From Corallococcus caeni (GTDB taxonomy: Bacteria > Myxococcota > Myxococcia > Myxococcales > Myxococcaceae), in assembly GCF_036245865.1 (NCBI RefSeq), contig NZ_BTTW01000017.1:1-43576 (forward strand): a stretch of DNA of 43,576 nt, in the 5' to 3' direction. Below, one piece after another: positions 25,275-36,100 of this stretch (positions are counted from its first letter, which is position 1; every line of letters begins with the position of its first letter). The translations under genes and the position numbers were made by a program. The notes below the pieces were generated by a model. That model did not search any database, was not told the DNA's origin, and was given only the letters and a program-made list of their open reading frames with translations.

Positions 25275-26062
25275 GGCCCGCTCCCTTGAACACCTGGCTC
25301 AAGGCCTGCCTCGCCGGCAGCCTGCTCATCTCCCCCGCCGCCTTCGCCCAGAGCGCGGACGACGACGACCCCTACGCGTACCCGGAGCAGGAGGCCGAAC
25401 GCGCCCAGGAGAAGGCCCAGAAGGAAGACGACGACGCGTACGACCGCCGCCGCAAGCTGGTGGATGAGACGGACGAGTTCCGCGAGGCCGCCGAGCGCGA
25501 GAACGACGACGGCTTCCAGGCCATGGCCCGCCTGGACGACCCCACCCTGGGCGTCGCGGTGGAGCTCGTCGGCGGCGTGCTGCTGGTGGACAGCGCCCGA
25601 GGCGACTTCTCCGACAACAAGCCCGGCCTGGGCGTGCGCGCCACCTGGGAGTTCGGCCGCAACTTCTTCACGGAGAACGAGACCCTGCGCGAGGCCCTCT
25701 TCGCGGACCTGCGCTGGCTCTACGGCAGCCTCAGTGACGGCACGGAATTCATCAAGGGGGACACGCGGCTTCACTACTTCACGCTCGCGCCCGCCTGGCT
25801 GTTCCGCTTCGGCGACTCGCCCTTCGGTCTGTTCCTCCAGGCCGGTGGTGGACTCGCCTACCAGAACACCGGCATCACCGTGGGCGACGACGAGACCAAG
25901 GTGAACGGCCTCAAGCCCGTGGTCCAGTACGGCCTGGGCATCCGCGGCCGGCCCGCCCTGTCGCGCACGCTGCACCTCACCTTCCGCCTGGAAGCCATGG
26001 GCCTGCGGCGCGGCTACGCCAACGACATCTTCATCGGCGGCAGCGCCGGCGTCGGCTTCTAG
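25271..26062 (+). CDS. Second outer-membrane beta-barrel protein of the protease operon
   Basis: This protein of about 263 residues starts at GTG 25271, overlapping the protease stop (GTGA); a TTG at 25286 is an alternative. A signal peptide ends ...SPAAFA. A highly charged, probably coiled-coil region follows (about residues 28-80, Glu/Lys/Arg/Asp-rich). The rest consists of amphipathic strands (VELVGGVLLVD, YFTLAPAWLFRFG, LFLQAGGGLAY) ending in GGSAGVGF. The charged helix could span the periplasm and link the barrel to the protease or cell wall. An intrinsic terminator follows. Confidence 0.75.
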   Translation: MRPAPLNTWLKACLAGSLLISPAAFAQSADDDDPYAYPEQEAERAQEKAQKEDDDAYDRRRKLVDETDEFREAAERENDDGFQAMARLDDPTLGVAVELVGGVLLVDSARGDFSDNKPGLGVRATWEFGRNFFTENETLREALFADLRWLYGSLSDGTEFIKGDTRLHYFTLAPAWLFRFGDSPFGLFLQAGGGLAYQNTGITVGDDETKVNGLKPVVQYGLGIRGRPALSRTLHLTFRLEAMGLRRGYANDIFIGGSAGVGF

Positions 26063-26086
26063 CGCGCCCCCCTGGAAGTCCCTTCG

Positions 26087-26136
26087 GCCCCCGCGCCCTT
26101 CCCTCCCGGGAAGCGGTGGCGGGGGCTGAACTTTTT
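26087..26136 (+). terminator. Intrinsic terminator of the barrel-protease-barrel operon
   Basis: An 8-bp outer stem (GCCCCCGC / GCGGGGGC) contains an inner CTTCCC / GGGAAG stem and is followed, five bases on, by TTTTT at 26132-26136. It is 24 bases after the stop codon. Confidence 0.8.
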
Positions 26137-26193
26137 CCCCCTTCCGCCCTCCCTCCAGGGCCGCACTGCTTGGCCTTCCAAGGAGATGGACCA

Positions 26194-26210
26194 CTGGCAC
26201 GGCCCCTGCT
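26194..26210 (+). promoter_or_regulatory. Candidate sigma-54 promoter of the YHS gene
   Basis: CTGGCACGGCCCCTGCT fits the sigma-54 consensus YTGGCACGRNNNTTGCW with a single mismatch in the -12 element (C for T), and the invariant GG and GC are correctly spaced. It ends about 50 bases before the YHS-protein ATG. Myxobacteria use sigma-54 widely in development; which enhancer-binding protein would act here is unknown. Confidence 0.65.
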
Positions 26211-26260
26211 TACATTCGCCCCGGGTGGGGGAGTCAGGGGCGTCGGGCTGGAGGTGGAAG

Positions 26261-26500
26261 ATGAACGGTGGTCAGGACCAGGAACAGGGCAACACGCGGC
26301 ACTGGGATCCGGTGTGCGGCCGGCACCTGGAGGCCCCGGAGGGCCATCCCTCGTCGGAGTACAAGAAGCGCCGGTACTTCTTCTGTTCGGAGGGCTGCCG
26401 CACCGCCTTCGAGCGTCAGGCGGAGCGCTTCCGCCTCAACGAGCTGGCGCGGGCCGGCGCGCTGATGTCGCCGGGCCGGGTGCGCTGGGGGCTCGCGTAG
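26261..26500 (+). CDS. Small YHS-domain protein
   Basis: This 79-residue protein has a YHS (TRASH-like) domain over most of its length: DPVCGRHL, then YFFCSEGCRTAFERQAERF, giving three Cys that can bind a metal such as Cu or Zn. Such domains occur free or in metal transport and sensing proteins. The ATG at 26261 has a near-perfect ribosome site (GGAGGTGGAAG). An ATG at 26186 would extend it by 25 residues but lies upstream of the candidate promoter. It is isolated between the barrel operon's terminator and recJ, and a sigma-54-like promoter precedes it. Confidence 0.85.
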   Translation: MNGGQDQEQGNTRHWDPVCGRHLEAPEGHPSSEYKKRRYFFCSEGCRTAFERQAERFRLNELARAGALMSPGRVRWGLA

Positions 26501-26522
26501 CGAAGGGGTACCGCGGACGGCG

Positions 26523-28238
26523 TCAGGCGGCCTGACGCACGTCCTTGAGGCGCAGGGACAGCTTGCGCTGGCCGCGGAAGGTGTCGAAGCCGGCCTGGAA
26601 GGCCAGGTCCACCGGCCCCTCCACCAGCCCCACGCGGTCCGCCATGCCGAAGCCGATGGCGTCCAGCTCCGGCGCGTCCACGAGCGCGAGCTTGAGGTGC
26701 CCCGCGCCGCTGGCGCCGGACTTCGCGGGCAGCACGCGCGGCCGGGCCTGCTGGCCGCGCAGCACCAGCACGGGCTCCGGGTTGCCCTGGCCGAAGGGCC
26801 CCAGCTTCTGCAGCGACTCCACCGCCGTGGCGTCCAGGTCGCGGGGGTTCACCACCGCGTCCACGCGGCAGCGCGGAATCAGGTCCTCGGGCGTCAGGCG
26901 CTGGAGGGCAATCTTCGCGAACGCCTCGCGGAAGGCGGGCAGCTGCTTCGCGTCCACGGTGAGGCCGGCGGCGTGCTTGTGCCCGCCGTAGCGCATGAGC
27001 AGGTCCGAGCAGCCCGTGAGCGCGTCGTACAGGTGGAACGCCTCGATGCTGCGCGCCGAGCCCTTCCCCACCCCGTCCTTCACGCCCACCATCACCGTGG
27101 GCCGGTGGTAGCGCTCCACCACGCGCGACGCGACGATGCCGATGACGCCCGGGTGCCAGCCCTCGTCGTAGAGCACCAGCCCGCGCGAGTCCTTGTGCTC
27201 CTCCGCCTGCGCCAGCGCCTGCGTGAGGATGCTGCTCTCGATGCCCTGTCGCTCCGCGTTCGCGCGGTCCAATACCTGCGCCAGCGAGCGCGCCGTCTCC
27301 ACGGAGTCCGCGCACAACAGCTGGAGGCCCAGCGACGCGTCGTGCAGGCGGCCCGCGGCGTTGATGCGGGGCCCCAGGCGGAAGCCCACCTGCCCCGCGG
27401 TGACGGACGCGTCCGGCTCCATGCCGGCCACCTCCTTCAGCGCGCGGATGCCGGGGCGCCGGCCCTGGGACAGCTCCTGGAGGCCGTGCGCCACGAGGAT
27501 GCGGTTGGCGCCGGTGAGCGGCACCACGTCCGCCACGGTGGCCAGCGCCACCAAGTCCATCAGCGCCTTGAGGTTGGGCTCCTTGCGCGTGGCGAAGAAG
27601 CCGTCGTCGCGCAGCCGCTTGCGCAGGCCCATGCACAGGTTGAAGGCCACGCCCGCCGCGCACAGCACCTTGGTGGGGTACTCGCAGCCGGGCTGGTGCG
27701 GGTTGAGCACCGCCGTGGCGGGCGGCAGCGTGGGCGGCACCGTGTGGTGGTCCACCACCACCACGTCCAGGCCCATCTCCTTCGCGCGGGCAATCTCCGC
27801 CACGGAGGTGATGCCGCAGTCCAGCGTCACCAGCAGGCGAGTGCCGTCCTGCGCGATGCGCTCCACCGCGCCCAGGTTGAGGCCGTAGCCCTCGTCCAGC
27901 CGGTGCGGGATGTACGTGGCGGGGGCAGCGCCCAGCTCCTTGAGGAACAGGTACATGAGCGACGTGGAGGACACGCCGTCCACGTCGTAGTCCCCGTAGA
28001 GCGTCACCTTCTCCTTGAGCCGCACCGCGCGCAGCACGCGCTCCACCGCGGGGCCCATGCCCTTCATCCGGAACGGGTCCGGCAGGTCCGCCAGCCGGTC
28101 CGACAGGAAGGCCGACGCCGCCTCCGGCGTGCGGTAGCCCCGGTGCAGCAACACCCTCGCCGCCAACGGGTGCAGCGACAGCTCACCCGCAAGCGAACCG
28201 ACCTCCTGCTCGACGACATCTGGAAGCAACCACCGCAT
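26523..28238 (-). CDS. recJ: Single-stranded-DNA-specific exonuclease RecJ
   Basis: This DHH-family 5'-3' exonuclease works in recombination and mismatch/base-excision repair. The 571-residue length is normal. Motifs include DYDVDGVSSTSL (motif I), DCGITS, VVDHH (the DHH motif) and a C-terminal DHHA1 region with GGHKHAAGL. The last ~150 residues form the OB-fold domain. I chose the ATG at 28238; the upstream ATG at 28280 only adds 14 atypical residues. It lies on the same strand as secDF but is separated from it by a plus-strand barrel gene. Confidence 0.95.
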   Translation of the reverse strand: MRWLLPDVVEQEVGSLAGELSLHPLAARVLLHRGYRTPEAASAFLSDRLADLPDPFRMKGMGPAVERVLRAVRLKEKVTLYGDYDVDGVSSTSLMYLFLKELGAAPATYIPHRLDEGYGLNLGAVERIAQDGTRLLVTLDCGITSVAEIARAKEMGLDVVVVDHHTVPPTLPPATAVLNPHQPGCEYPTKVLCAAGVAFNLCMGLRKRLRDDGFFATRKEPNLKALMDLVALATVADVVPLTGANRILVAHGLQELSQGRRPGIRALKEVAGMEPDASVTAGQVGFRLGPRINAAGRLHDASLGLQLLCADSVETARSLAQVLDRANAERQGIESSILTQALAQAEEHKDSRGLVLYDEGWHPGVIGIVASRVVERYHRPTVMVGVKDGVGKGSARSIEAFHLYDALTGCSDLLMRYGGHKHAAGLTVDAKQLPAFREAFAKIALQRLTPEDLIPRCRVDAVVNPRDLDATAVESLQKLGPFGQGNPEPVLVLRGQQARPRVLPAKSGASGAGHLKLALVDAPELDAIGFGMADRVGLVEGPVDLAFQAGFDTFRGQRKLSLRLKDVRQAA

Positions 28239-28408
28239 GGTGAAGGACAGTACCTCAGACGTCCGACCAAGGCAGTCCAACCCGACTACTCACACCTCCC
28301 TCCTGCACGCGTGTTCAGGCGGGCGCTCGCCTGCCTTCCTGCCGTCAACCTGCACGGCGGGTGCGCGGTGCCCAGCTTGAGTGCACACCCGTGGACAGGG
28401 AGGTCCGC

Positions 28409-28993
28409 ATGCTTCGCAGGTTTCTCCAGGGCGGTGCCCTGCTGGCCGTCGTGCTGGGCGCGGGGCCCGCGCTCGCGCAGAAGAAGCAGGGGGACGTGAA
28501 CGTCTTTCTGCGCGGCGGCATAGGCGACTACACGGGCGACCTGGGCGACCTGTCGAGCACCGGCCCGCTGTGGGGCCTCACGCTCAACCTCCAGCCCACC
28601 ACCTTCCTCGGCTTCGAGGTCGGCTACGAGGGCTCGCAGAACAAGGTCTCCGACACGCGCCTCTTCGACGCGCCCTCGCTGGTGCGCAACGGCGGCAGCG
28701 CGCTGGTGAAGGTGTCGCCGCCCTTCCTCACCGCGGTGCGCCCCTTCGCGGGCGTGGGCCTGGGCCTGTCCTACGTGGACGTGCGCGGCGCGGGCGCGGG
28801 GCTCTACGACAGCGACTTGATGGAGGAGGTGCCGCTCGCGGTGGGCCTGGAGTTCAACACCGGCGGCCTCACGGCGGGCGTGCGCGGCACGTACCGGCTC
28901 CTCATCGACCAGGACTTCGCGAACGTCACCTCGACGGACGACAACGGCGGCGGCCTGATGGACGCGTCGCTCACGCTGGGCGCGCGCTTCTGA
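28409..28993 (+). CDS. Small outer-membrane beta-barrel protein (OmpA/OMP_b-brl-like)
   Basis: This 194-residue protein starts at ATG 28409, with GGGAGG seven bases upstream, and has a signal peptide ending ...GPALAQ. The mature part resembles eight-stranded barrels: LRGGIGDYTGDL, LTLNLQPTTFLGFEVGYEG, VRPFAGVGLGLSYVDV, and a C-terminal SLTLGARF ending in Phe as typical for BAM recognition. It sits between recJ and secF on the opposite strand. The function is structural or unknown. Its 3' end shares a bidirectional hairpin with secF. Confidence 0.8.
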   Translation: MLRRFLQGGALLAVVLGAGPALAQKKQGDVNVFLRGGIGDYTGDLGDLSSTGPLWGLTLNLQPTTFLGFEVGYEGSQNKVSDTRLFDAPSLVRNGGSALVKVSPPFLTAVRPFAGVGLGLSYVDVRGAGAGLYDSDLMEEVPLAVGLEFNTGGLTAGVRGTYRLLIDQDFANVTSTDDNGGGLMDASLTLGARF

Positions 28994-29045
28994 AAAAGCG
29001 AAGGGCCCTCGCTCCCGGGATGGGAGGATGGCCCTCGTTGCTTCA
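28993..29045 (-). terminator. Bidirectional terminator between secF and the small barrel gene
   Basis: Pairing segments AAGCGAAGGGCC and GGCCCTCGTTGCTT flank an inner CTCCC / GGGAG stem. On the minus strand the hairpin is followed by TTTTT, so it best terminates the secDF transcript; on the plus strand it follows the barrel stop directly. Confidence 0.65.
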
Positions 29046-29068
29046 AGGCACCGAAGCTCGGAGACGGC

Positions 29069-30232
29069 TCAGGCCGCCTTCGGCTCCTGCTTGGAGCCGT
29101 GGTGCGCCTCGCGGGCGTGCGCGCGCTCGTCCAGCCAGATGACCAGCGGGCTGGCGATGTACACGGACGAGTACGTGCCCACGAGGATGCCCACCAGCAT
29201 CGCCATGGCGAAGTCGAAGATCTCGCCCACGCCGAAGATGAGCAGACCGATGAGCGACAGCGCCGTCACGCCGGAGGTGAGGATGGTGCGGCCCAGCGTG
29301 TCGTTGACGGCGATGTTGATGATCTCCGGCAGCGGCTTGCCCTTGTACTTCACCATGTCCTCGCGGATGCGGTCGTAGATGACGATGGTGTCGTTGACGG
29401 AGTAGCCCACGATGGTGAGCAACGCGGCGATGGACGTGAGGTTGAACTCGCGCCGGCTCACCAGGTAGTAGCCCGCCACCATGATGACGTCGTGCACCAT
29501 GGCGAGCAGCGCGCCGGGGCCGAACTTGAAGTCGAAGCGGAACGCCACGTAGATGAGGATGGCGACCATGGAGTACAGCAGCGCCATGATGCCGCGGTTG
29601 CGCAGCTGCTTGCCCACCTGCGGGCCCACGTAGTCCACGCGGCGCTGCTCGAAGTTGGGCTTTTCCAGGCCCGCGCCCAGCGCGGCGAACACCTTGTCCG
29701 CCATGCCGCTCGCGACGACCTGGTAGTCGTAGCCGGTGCCGCCCTGGTTCGCGCCCAGGTCACGCACCTCCTGCACGCCGATGCCCGCGCCCTCGACGGC
29801 CTTCTTCACCGCCTCCGCGGACATGGGCTGCGTGGAGCGGAAGTTCACGATGCCGTTCGCCATGTCGGCGTAGACGTTGCGCGTCTCGCCCAGGCCCTGG
29901 ATGGCCGTCTTCGCGCGCTCGGCGTTCTCCTCCGTGAGCTGCGTGACGCCGCCCATGCGCAGGAGGAAGGAGTTCTCCTCGGCCGCGCCCACGCCCTGGA
30001 CGCTGACGTCGTGCAGACCGCCCGCCTGGGCCTTCTCGCGGACCTGCTCCGCGGTGGTGGGCGTGTTGTACTTCAGCTCCACCACCGTGCCGCCGGCGAA
30101 GTCCACGCCGAAGTTGAACCCCACCGCCGCGATGCCGACGATGATGGCCAGGTTGATGAGCGTGGAGATGAAGAGCGCCGGCTTGCGCTTTCCAATGAAG
30201 TCGATGTTCGTCTTGTGCTTGAGAATCTGCAT
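29069..30232 (-). CDS. secF: Protein translocase subunit SecF
   Basis: With SecD, this inner-membrane protein uses the proton gradient to pull exported proteins out of the SecYEG channel. The 387-residue length is slightly long for SecF. TM1 comes first and is followed by the FNFGVDFAGGTVVEL signature. A periplasmic domain comes next (about 50-190), then five more TM helices with the conserved GYSVNDTIVIYDRIRE segment. The gene starts 30 bases after the secD stop, as in most secDF operons, and is followed by the shared bidirectional terminator. Confidence 0.95.
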   Translation of the reverse strand: MQILKHKTNIDFIGKRKPALFISTLINLAIIVGIAAVGFNFGVDFAGGTVVELKYNTPTTAEQVREKAQAGGLHDVSVQGVGAAEENSFLLRMGGVTQLTEENAERAKTAIQGLGETRNVYADMANGIVNFRSTQPMSAEAVKKAVEGAGIGVQEVRDLGANQGGTGYDYQVVASGMADKVFAALGAGLEKPNFEQRRVDYVGPQVGKQLRNRGIMALLYSMVAILIYVAFRFDFKFGPGALLAMVHDVIMVAGYYLVSRREFNLTSIAALLTIVGYSVNDTIVIYDRIREDMVKYKGKPLPEIINIAVNDTLGRTILTSGVTALSLIGLLIFGVGEIFDFAMAMLVGILVGTYSSVYIASPLVIWLDERAHAREAHHGSKQEPKAA

Positions 30233-30262
30233 GGCGGATTTCCCGAGGGCGCTGGAGGCCGG

Positions 30263-32035
30263 TTAGACGGACACCGACTGCGCGTTGCGGCCGTGGACGA
30301 AGTAGGTCGTGATGACGCGCGTCACGACGATGGACGTGAACAGCGACGCCAGGAGGCCCACGATGAGCGTGGTGGCGAAGCCGCGGACCGGACCCGTTCC
30401 CGTGAAGAACAGGATGAAGCCCGCGATGAGCGTCGTCACGTGCGCGTCGAAGATGGTCCAGAAGGCGCGGTCGTAGCCCTGGTCCACCGCGGCGCGCGCG
30501 GACTTGCCGTGGGACAGCTCCTCGCGGATGCGCTCGTTGATGAGCACGTTCGCGTCCACCGCGATGCCCAGCGTCAGCACGAAGCCCGCGATGCCCGGCA
30601 GGGTCAGCGTGGCGTTGAAGAACGCCAGACCCGCCAGGATGAGCAGGCCGTTGAGGATGAGCGCCACGTCCGCGATGAGGCCGGACTTGCGGTAGTAGAT
30701 GGCCATGAAGACGACGACGAGCGCCAGGCCCACCAGCGCGGCCAGGCTGCCCTTCTTGATGAGCTCGTCGCCCAGCGTCGCGCCCACCTGACGGATTTCG
30801 CCCACCGTCACCGGCGCGGGCAGCGCGCCGGCCTTGAGCACCAGCGCCAGCGTCTGCGCCTCGCCCAGCCACTCCTCGAAGCTGCGCGCACCGGCGCGGC
30901 CCATGGTGATGCGCGCGCGGCCGCCGCCAATCTTCTCGTTGATGCGCGGGGCGGTGTGCACGTTGTCGTCCAGCACGATGGCCATCCGGCGGCCCACGGC
31001 GGCCTCGGTGAGCTTCTCGAACTCACGCGCGCCGGCCGGGTCGAACGCGATGTTCACCTCCGGCTCGTTCATCTGGCTGACGGACGCGTCCGCGCCGGAC
31101 AGGCTCTCGCCCGTGAGCGGCACGTTCTTGTCCAGCAGGTAGCTGCGGTACGCGATGCAGTCGTTCTTCTTCACCGGGTTCGCCACGCACTCGGTGACGA
31201 CGTCGCGGCCTTCCGGCGTCTTGTCCTTCGCGTACGCCAGCAGCGCCTCGCGGTTGGGCGAGGACAGCTGCGGGAAGCCCTCGTCCTCCACCAGGGTGAT
31301 CTTGCTCTCCGGCGGGGGCGGGTTCTGCTGGAACATCTGCGCGAACACCTGGGGGTTGGTGTCGTCCACCATCCGGAACTCCAGCTGCGCGGTGGTGCCC
31401 ACCAGTTCCTTGGCCTGCTCCGGGTTGCTGCGGCCGGGCAGCGAGATCTGGATGGAGTCCGTGCCCAGCTTGCGCACGTCCACTTCCGCCACGCCCCACT
31501 TGTCGATGCGGCGGCGGATGACGAGCATGGCCTGGTCCACGGCCTCGTCACGGAAGCGGTTCACCTGGCCCTCGTCCGGCTTGAGCACCAGCGTGGCGCC
31601 GTTGCGCGACTCCAGGGAGAAGTCCGTGAAGGTGGCGAGCACCTCCTTCTGGATGGCGTCCATGGTCGCCGGGTCCTTCGCGGTCAGCGTCAGCTGCAGC
31701 CGCTCCGGATCCGTGTCCGCCGTCACCTCGCCCAGCTTCTTGTCGTTGACGTAGGTGGCGATCTGCTGCCCGCGGCGCTCGGTGCGCTTCTGCAGGGCCG
31801 TCTTGGTGTCCACCCGCATCACCATGTGGATGCCGCCCTGCAGGTCCAGCCCCAGGTTGAGGCGGTACTTCGCGGGGGGCGCCCACCTGGGCAGCCGCTG
31901 CTCCAGCACGGCGATGTTGTTGCGCTCGGCGCGGTCCAACACCACCAGCGAGTAGTACGTCGGGACGAGGAACCAGATGGTCCCCAGCGTCACCGCGACA
32001 ATCAGTCCGAACTTCCACCACCAGCCGCGGTCCAT
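30263..32035 (-). CDS. secD: Protein translocase subunit SecD
   Basis: This 590-residue inner-membrane protein has TM1 at the N-terminus, then the LGLDLQGGIHMVM motif, and a large periplasmic domain (about 60-400) including IQISLPG and DDNVHTAPRINEKI. The TM2-6 block contains GFVLTLGIAVDANVLINERIREE, the conserved proton-path region. Its ATG overlaps the yajC stop (TAATG), so it is translationally coupled to yajC, and secF follows. The order yajC-secD-secF is conserved widely. Confidence 0.96.
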   Translation of the reverse strand: MDRGWWWKFGLIVAVTLGTIWFLVPTYYSLVVLDRAERNNIAVLEQRLPRWAPPAKYRLNLGLDLQGGIHMVMRVDTKTALQKRTERRGQQIATYVNDKKLGEVTADTDPERLQLTLTAKDPATMDAIQKEVLATFTDFSLESRNGATLVLKPDEGQVNRFRDEAVDQAMLVIRRRIDKWGVAEVDVRKLGTDSIQISLPGRSNPEQAKELVGTTAQLEFRMVDDTNPQVFAQMFQQNPPPPESKITLVEDEGFPQLSSPNREALLAYAKDKTPEGRDVVTECVANPVKKNDCIAYRSYLLDKNVPLTGESLSGADASVSQMNEPEVNIAFDPAGAREFEKLTEAAVGRRMAIVLDDNVHTAPRINEKIGGGRARITMGRAGARSFEEWLGEAQTLALVLKAGALPAPVTVGEIRQVGATLGDELIKKGSLAALVGLALVVVFMAIYYRKSGLIADVALILNGLLILAGLAFFNATLTLPGIAGFVLTLGIAVDANVLINERIREELSHGKSARAAVDQGYDRAFWTIFDAHVTTLIAGFILFFTGTGPVRGFATTLIVGLLASLFTSIVVTRVITTYFVHGRNAQSVSV

Positions 32036-32385
32036 TACTTCTCCTCCTTCTTCTCAGCGGGGAGCGCCGCCGGGGCGCCCGCCACCGGAACGGATCCCTT
32101 CGCACTGACAGCCGACTTGAGCACGCGCACGCGCACCCCGCTGGCGACCTCCAGCGTCACGGTGGAGTCGTCCACCTGGTGGATGCGACCGAGGATGCCG
32201 CCGGACGTCACGACGTCATCCCCCTTCTTCAGCCCCGCGAGCAGGTTGCGGTGCTCCTTGAGCTGCTTCTGCTGGGGGCGGATCATCACGAAGTACATGA
32301 TGGCCACCAGCACGGCGAGGAAGCCGAAGGTCCCCAGGGGGGAACCGGCCCCGGCCTGCGCGAGAATCAGGAAACTGTCAGCCAC
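32035..32385 (-). CDS. yajC: Preprotein translocase accessory subunit YajC
   Basis: This small protein (~116 residues) has one N-terminal TM segment (GFLAVLVAIMYFVMIRPQQKQ), the YajC signature, and a short cytosolic SH3-like domain with VTSGGILGRI. It associates with SecDF. I used the GTG at 32385, with GAGG six bases upstream; in-frame upstream codons up to 32454 add an atypical arginine-rich stretch. Its stop overlaps the secD start. Confidence 0.92.
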   Translation of the reverse strand: MADSFLILAQAGAGSPLGTFGFLAVLVAIMYFVMIRPQQKQLKEHRNLLAGLKKGDDVVTSGGILGRIHQVDDSTVTLEVASGVRVRVLKSAVSAKGSVPVAGAPAALPAEKKEEK

Positions 32386-32426
32386 GTACTGCCTCGTCGT
32401 TTGGGAGGGAGGACTCGGGATAGCGG

Positions 32427-32450
32427 CCCCGACCCGGCGTACGGGTGGGG
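32427..32450 (-). terminator. Possible hairpin between tgt and yajC
   Basis: CCCCGACCCG and CGGGTGGGG pair with one bulged base around a 5-base loop, upstream of yajC and downstream of tgt. No T-run follows, so it could be a terminator or leader structure. Confidence 0.3.
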
Positions 32451-32536
32451 TCAAAACATCCGAAAGGGTGGCCTCTTAGCAAGGGCGCCCCATGTGAGCA
32501 AGTGAACGCCGGAAGCGCGGCAATCCCGTTGCCCGC

Positions 32537-34827
<2,291 letters not shown>

Positions 34828-34879
34828 GGGGTTGGCGCTTGTAGCAGCCCCCGCGCCCTCACGGAACCGGCGTGGGAGG

Positions 34880-35986
34880 TCAGTAGAGCTGCTGGAACTC
34901 GGCGCCCGGGTAGTAGTGGGAGAGGATCTCCCGGTACGTCTTGCCCTGGTCGGCGAAGGCCTTGGCGCCCCACTGGCACAGCCCCGCCCCGTGGCCGAAG
35001 CCACGCCCGGTGAACACGTAGTTCTTGCCGGAGGCTTCCACGTCGAAGTCCAGGCTCTTGAGGCGCGTGTAGCCCAGCTTGCGGCGGAACTGCACGCCGT
35101 CCACCACGGTGCCATCCGCCAGCGTCACGCGGGTCACCCGGTGCGTGGGCGTGCGGCCGCTGACGCGCATGCCGTCCGGCGGGGACTTCAGCGCCTTGCG
35201 GAGCTCCGCTTCGGGGAGGGTCGCGGACCAGCGGCTGGCGGGCAGCTTCCCGCAGGGGCAGTCGACGGGCTGCAGGTACGGCAGGTTCCGCTGGAGGGCG
35301 TCCTGGCCGGACTCGGTGTGTCCGCCGCAGGAGGCATGGAAGTACGCCTCGATGGGGGCCAGGTCGTACGTGAGCACCTCGCCCCGGGTGGCCTCCACGG
35401 CGGCGCGCGTCTTGGCGTCCTCGCGGTTGACGCCGCCGTACACCTGGTGGAGCACGCTGCTGCCCATGTGGAAGGCGGCGCCGTAGGAATCGAGCTTCTT
35501 CTGCAGCGCGTACGTCCGCGCGGCCACGGCCTGGGCCTTGAGGGCCTCCAGGGGGAAGGACACGGGCATCTCGCTGCCGAGCACCGCCGCGAGGTAGTCC
35601 TCCAGGGGGATGACGTTGATGAGCTGGAGGCTGCTCTTGAAGAGGCGCACGACGACGTCGCCACGCACCTGCGCGCTGCCCGCCTTGAGGGGTTCGTTGC
35701 CGGGGCCGCCCGCGTCGGTGGCCTCCATGCCGCCCCGGAAGCGGATGGCGTCCCCGATGACAGGCGCCCCGTTGACCTCCAGCTTGCCGTTGCGGCGGCG
35801 CACGGTGGCCTGCCCGCCGTTGATGGCGACGAAGGTGCCGTCCTCGGCATCGGGGCCGAAGCCCAGGCCCCGGCCGCTCACGCGGACCTCGTCGCCGGGG
35901 TCGTCCATGGCAATGCGCATCGTCTCCACGGCGAACGCCCGCGACGACGCGAGCAGGAGCAGCAGCAGTGCCACACGTTGCAACAT
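34880..35986 (-). CDS. SpoIID/LytB-domain protein (peptidoglycan lytic enzyme family)
   Basis: This 368-residue protein has a signal peptide (LLLLLASSRAFA) and a SpoIID/LytB domain from about residue 100. The putative catalytic Glu is in VLGSEMP, followed by LKAQAVAARTYAL and the C-terminal signature FTGRGFGHGAGLCQWGA. Family members act as lytic transglycosylases on stripped glycan; in Gram-negatives the role is less clear and may involve cell-wall remodelling or, in myxobacteria, sporulation. I used the ATG at 35986. It precedes queA and tgt on the same strand. Confidence 0.9.
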   Translation of the reverse strand: MLQRVALLLLLLASSRAFAVETMRIAMDDPGDEVRVSGRGLGFGPDAEDGTFVAINGGQATVRRRNGKLEVNGAPVIGDAIRFRGGMEATDAGGPGNEPLKAGSAQVRGDVVVRLFKSSLQLINVIPLEDYLAAVLGSEMPVSFPLEALKAQAVAARTYALQKKLDSYGAAFHMGSSVLHQVYGGVNREDAKTRAAVEATRGEVLTYDLAPIEAYFHASCGGHTESGQDALQRNLPYLQPVDCPCGKLPASRWSATLPEAELRKALKSPPDGMRVSGRTPTHRVTRVTLADGTVVDGVQFRRKLGYTRLKSLDFDVEASGKNYVFTGRGFGHGAGLCQWGAKAFADQGKTYREILSHYYPGAEFQQLY

Positions 35987-36100
35987 GGTCCAACAGTCTA
36001 GGGGCGGGGCGATCCGCCTCAAGAAATCGGCCGGAGCCCGGGGCACCCCCACGGCGGGAGCCCGCGAAAACCCCGGGCGGATGCCGCAGAATGGAGCCCC

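Noticed and set aside
29099..32479. 1126-codon plus-strand open frame over secD/secF
   Set aside because: It is antisense to well-identified secDF, is His/Arg/Ala/Val/Gly-rich with no domain, and is a by-product of G+C bias in codon positions.
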